DNA of 64,000 nt, from positions 147,408 to 211,407 of the forward strand of contig NMRB01000531.1 of NCBI GenBank assembly GCA_002633025.1. Reading direction: 5' to 3'. Shown in pieces: positions 63,974 through 64,000 of this stretch (position 1 is the stretch's first letter; every line of letters begins with the position of its first letter). The notes beneath the pieces were generated by a model, which had not been told where the DNA came from, did no database searches, and saw nothing but the letters and a program-made list of their open reading frames with translations. The stretch comes from Notospermus geniculatus. Its lineage: Eukaryota; Nemertea; Pilidiophora; Heteronemertea; Lineidae. The position numbers and the translations under genes are program-made.

Positions 63974-64000
63974 TTTGTATTTGTATTTTTCCATCAAGGC
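63974..64000 (-). repeat. SINE-1 tail, cut by window end
   Basis: TTTGTATTTGTATTTTTCCA then TCAAGGC is the inverted end of SINE-1 and continues past the window. Confidence 0.6.

Overview
This is 64 kb of animal nuclear DNA, almost entirely non-coding and very rich in repeats. It is probably from a marine invertebrate; a deuterostome such as a hemichordate, echinoderm or cephalochordate seems most likely, but the sequence alone does not prove the clade. The eukaryotic signals are tRNA-derived SINEs with B-box-like motifs, many short inverted-repeat (MITE-like) elements, long minisatellites, splice-site and polyadenylation signals, and an excess of the palindrome GTAGGCCTAC. I see no bacterial operons, rRNA genes, intact tRNA genes, CRISPR arrays, reverse transcriptases or recognisable transposases. 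Nearly every long open frame lies in a repeat or lacks any recognisable protein feature.

Only one gene model can be argued from sequence. At 51.78-54.25 kb on the + strand there is a 5' UTR/signal-peptide exon with a strong acceptor and a GTAAGT donor. A phase-compatible terminal exon follows at 53.90 kb, then a stop and an AATAAA signal. Together they would encode a secreted peptide of about 77 residues that I do not recognise. The first coding exon is moderately supported; joining the two exons is inference. A weaker candidate exon lies on the - strand at 12.3-12.6 kb.

Layout: 0-5 kb holds foldback and MITE-like elements and SINEs; 5.8-9.4 kb holds a foldback element with an amplified core, SINEs and an ~84-bp array interrupted by a MITE; 9.8-11.4 kb holds inverted-repeat elements; 13-31 kb is SINE- and MITE-rich, with a foldback-derived 41-bp array at 27.8 kb; 31-38.5 kb has repeat fragments, a ~600-bp TIR element and two long minisatellites (33 and 38 kb); 38.5-45.7 kb is sparser; 45.7-50.4 kb has hairpin units, a ~1.86-kb duplication with a single N at its junction and a 19-bp minisatellite; 50.9-54.3 kb is the candidate gene with minisatellites around and inside it; 55-64 kb has an 18-bp minisatellite, more SINEs and a second duplication with an N at its junction.

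Both duplications look like two alleles laid end to end in the assembly, because each junction is a single N and the copies differ by MITE insertions or repeat-unit number. Other patterns worth checking are CRE octamers carried by one MITE family, CTCF-like cores carried by repeats, consensus RFX X-boxes, and minisatellites that appear to have grown out of foldback elements. Family names used here (SINE-1 to SINE-5, MITE-A, CRE-MITE, FB-41, FB-G, hairpin-H and so on) are local labels, not database names.
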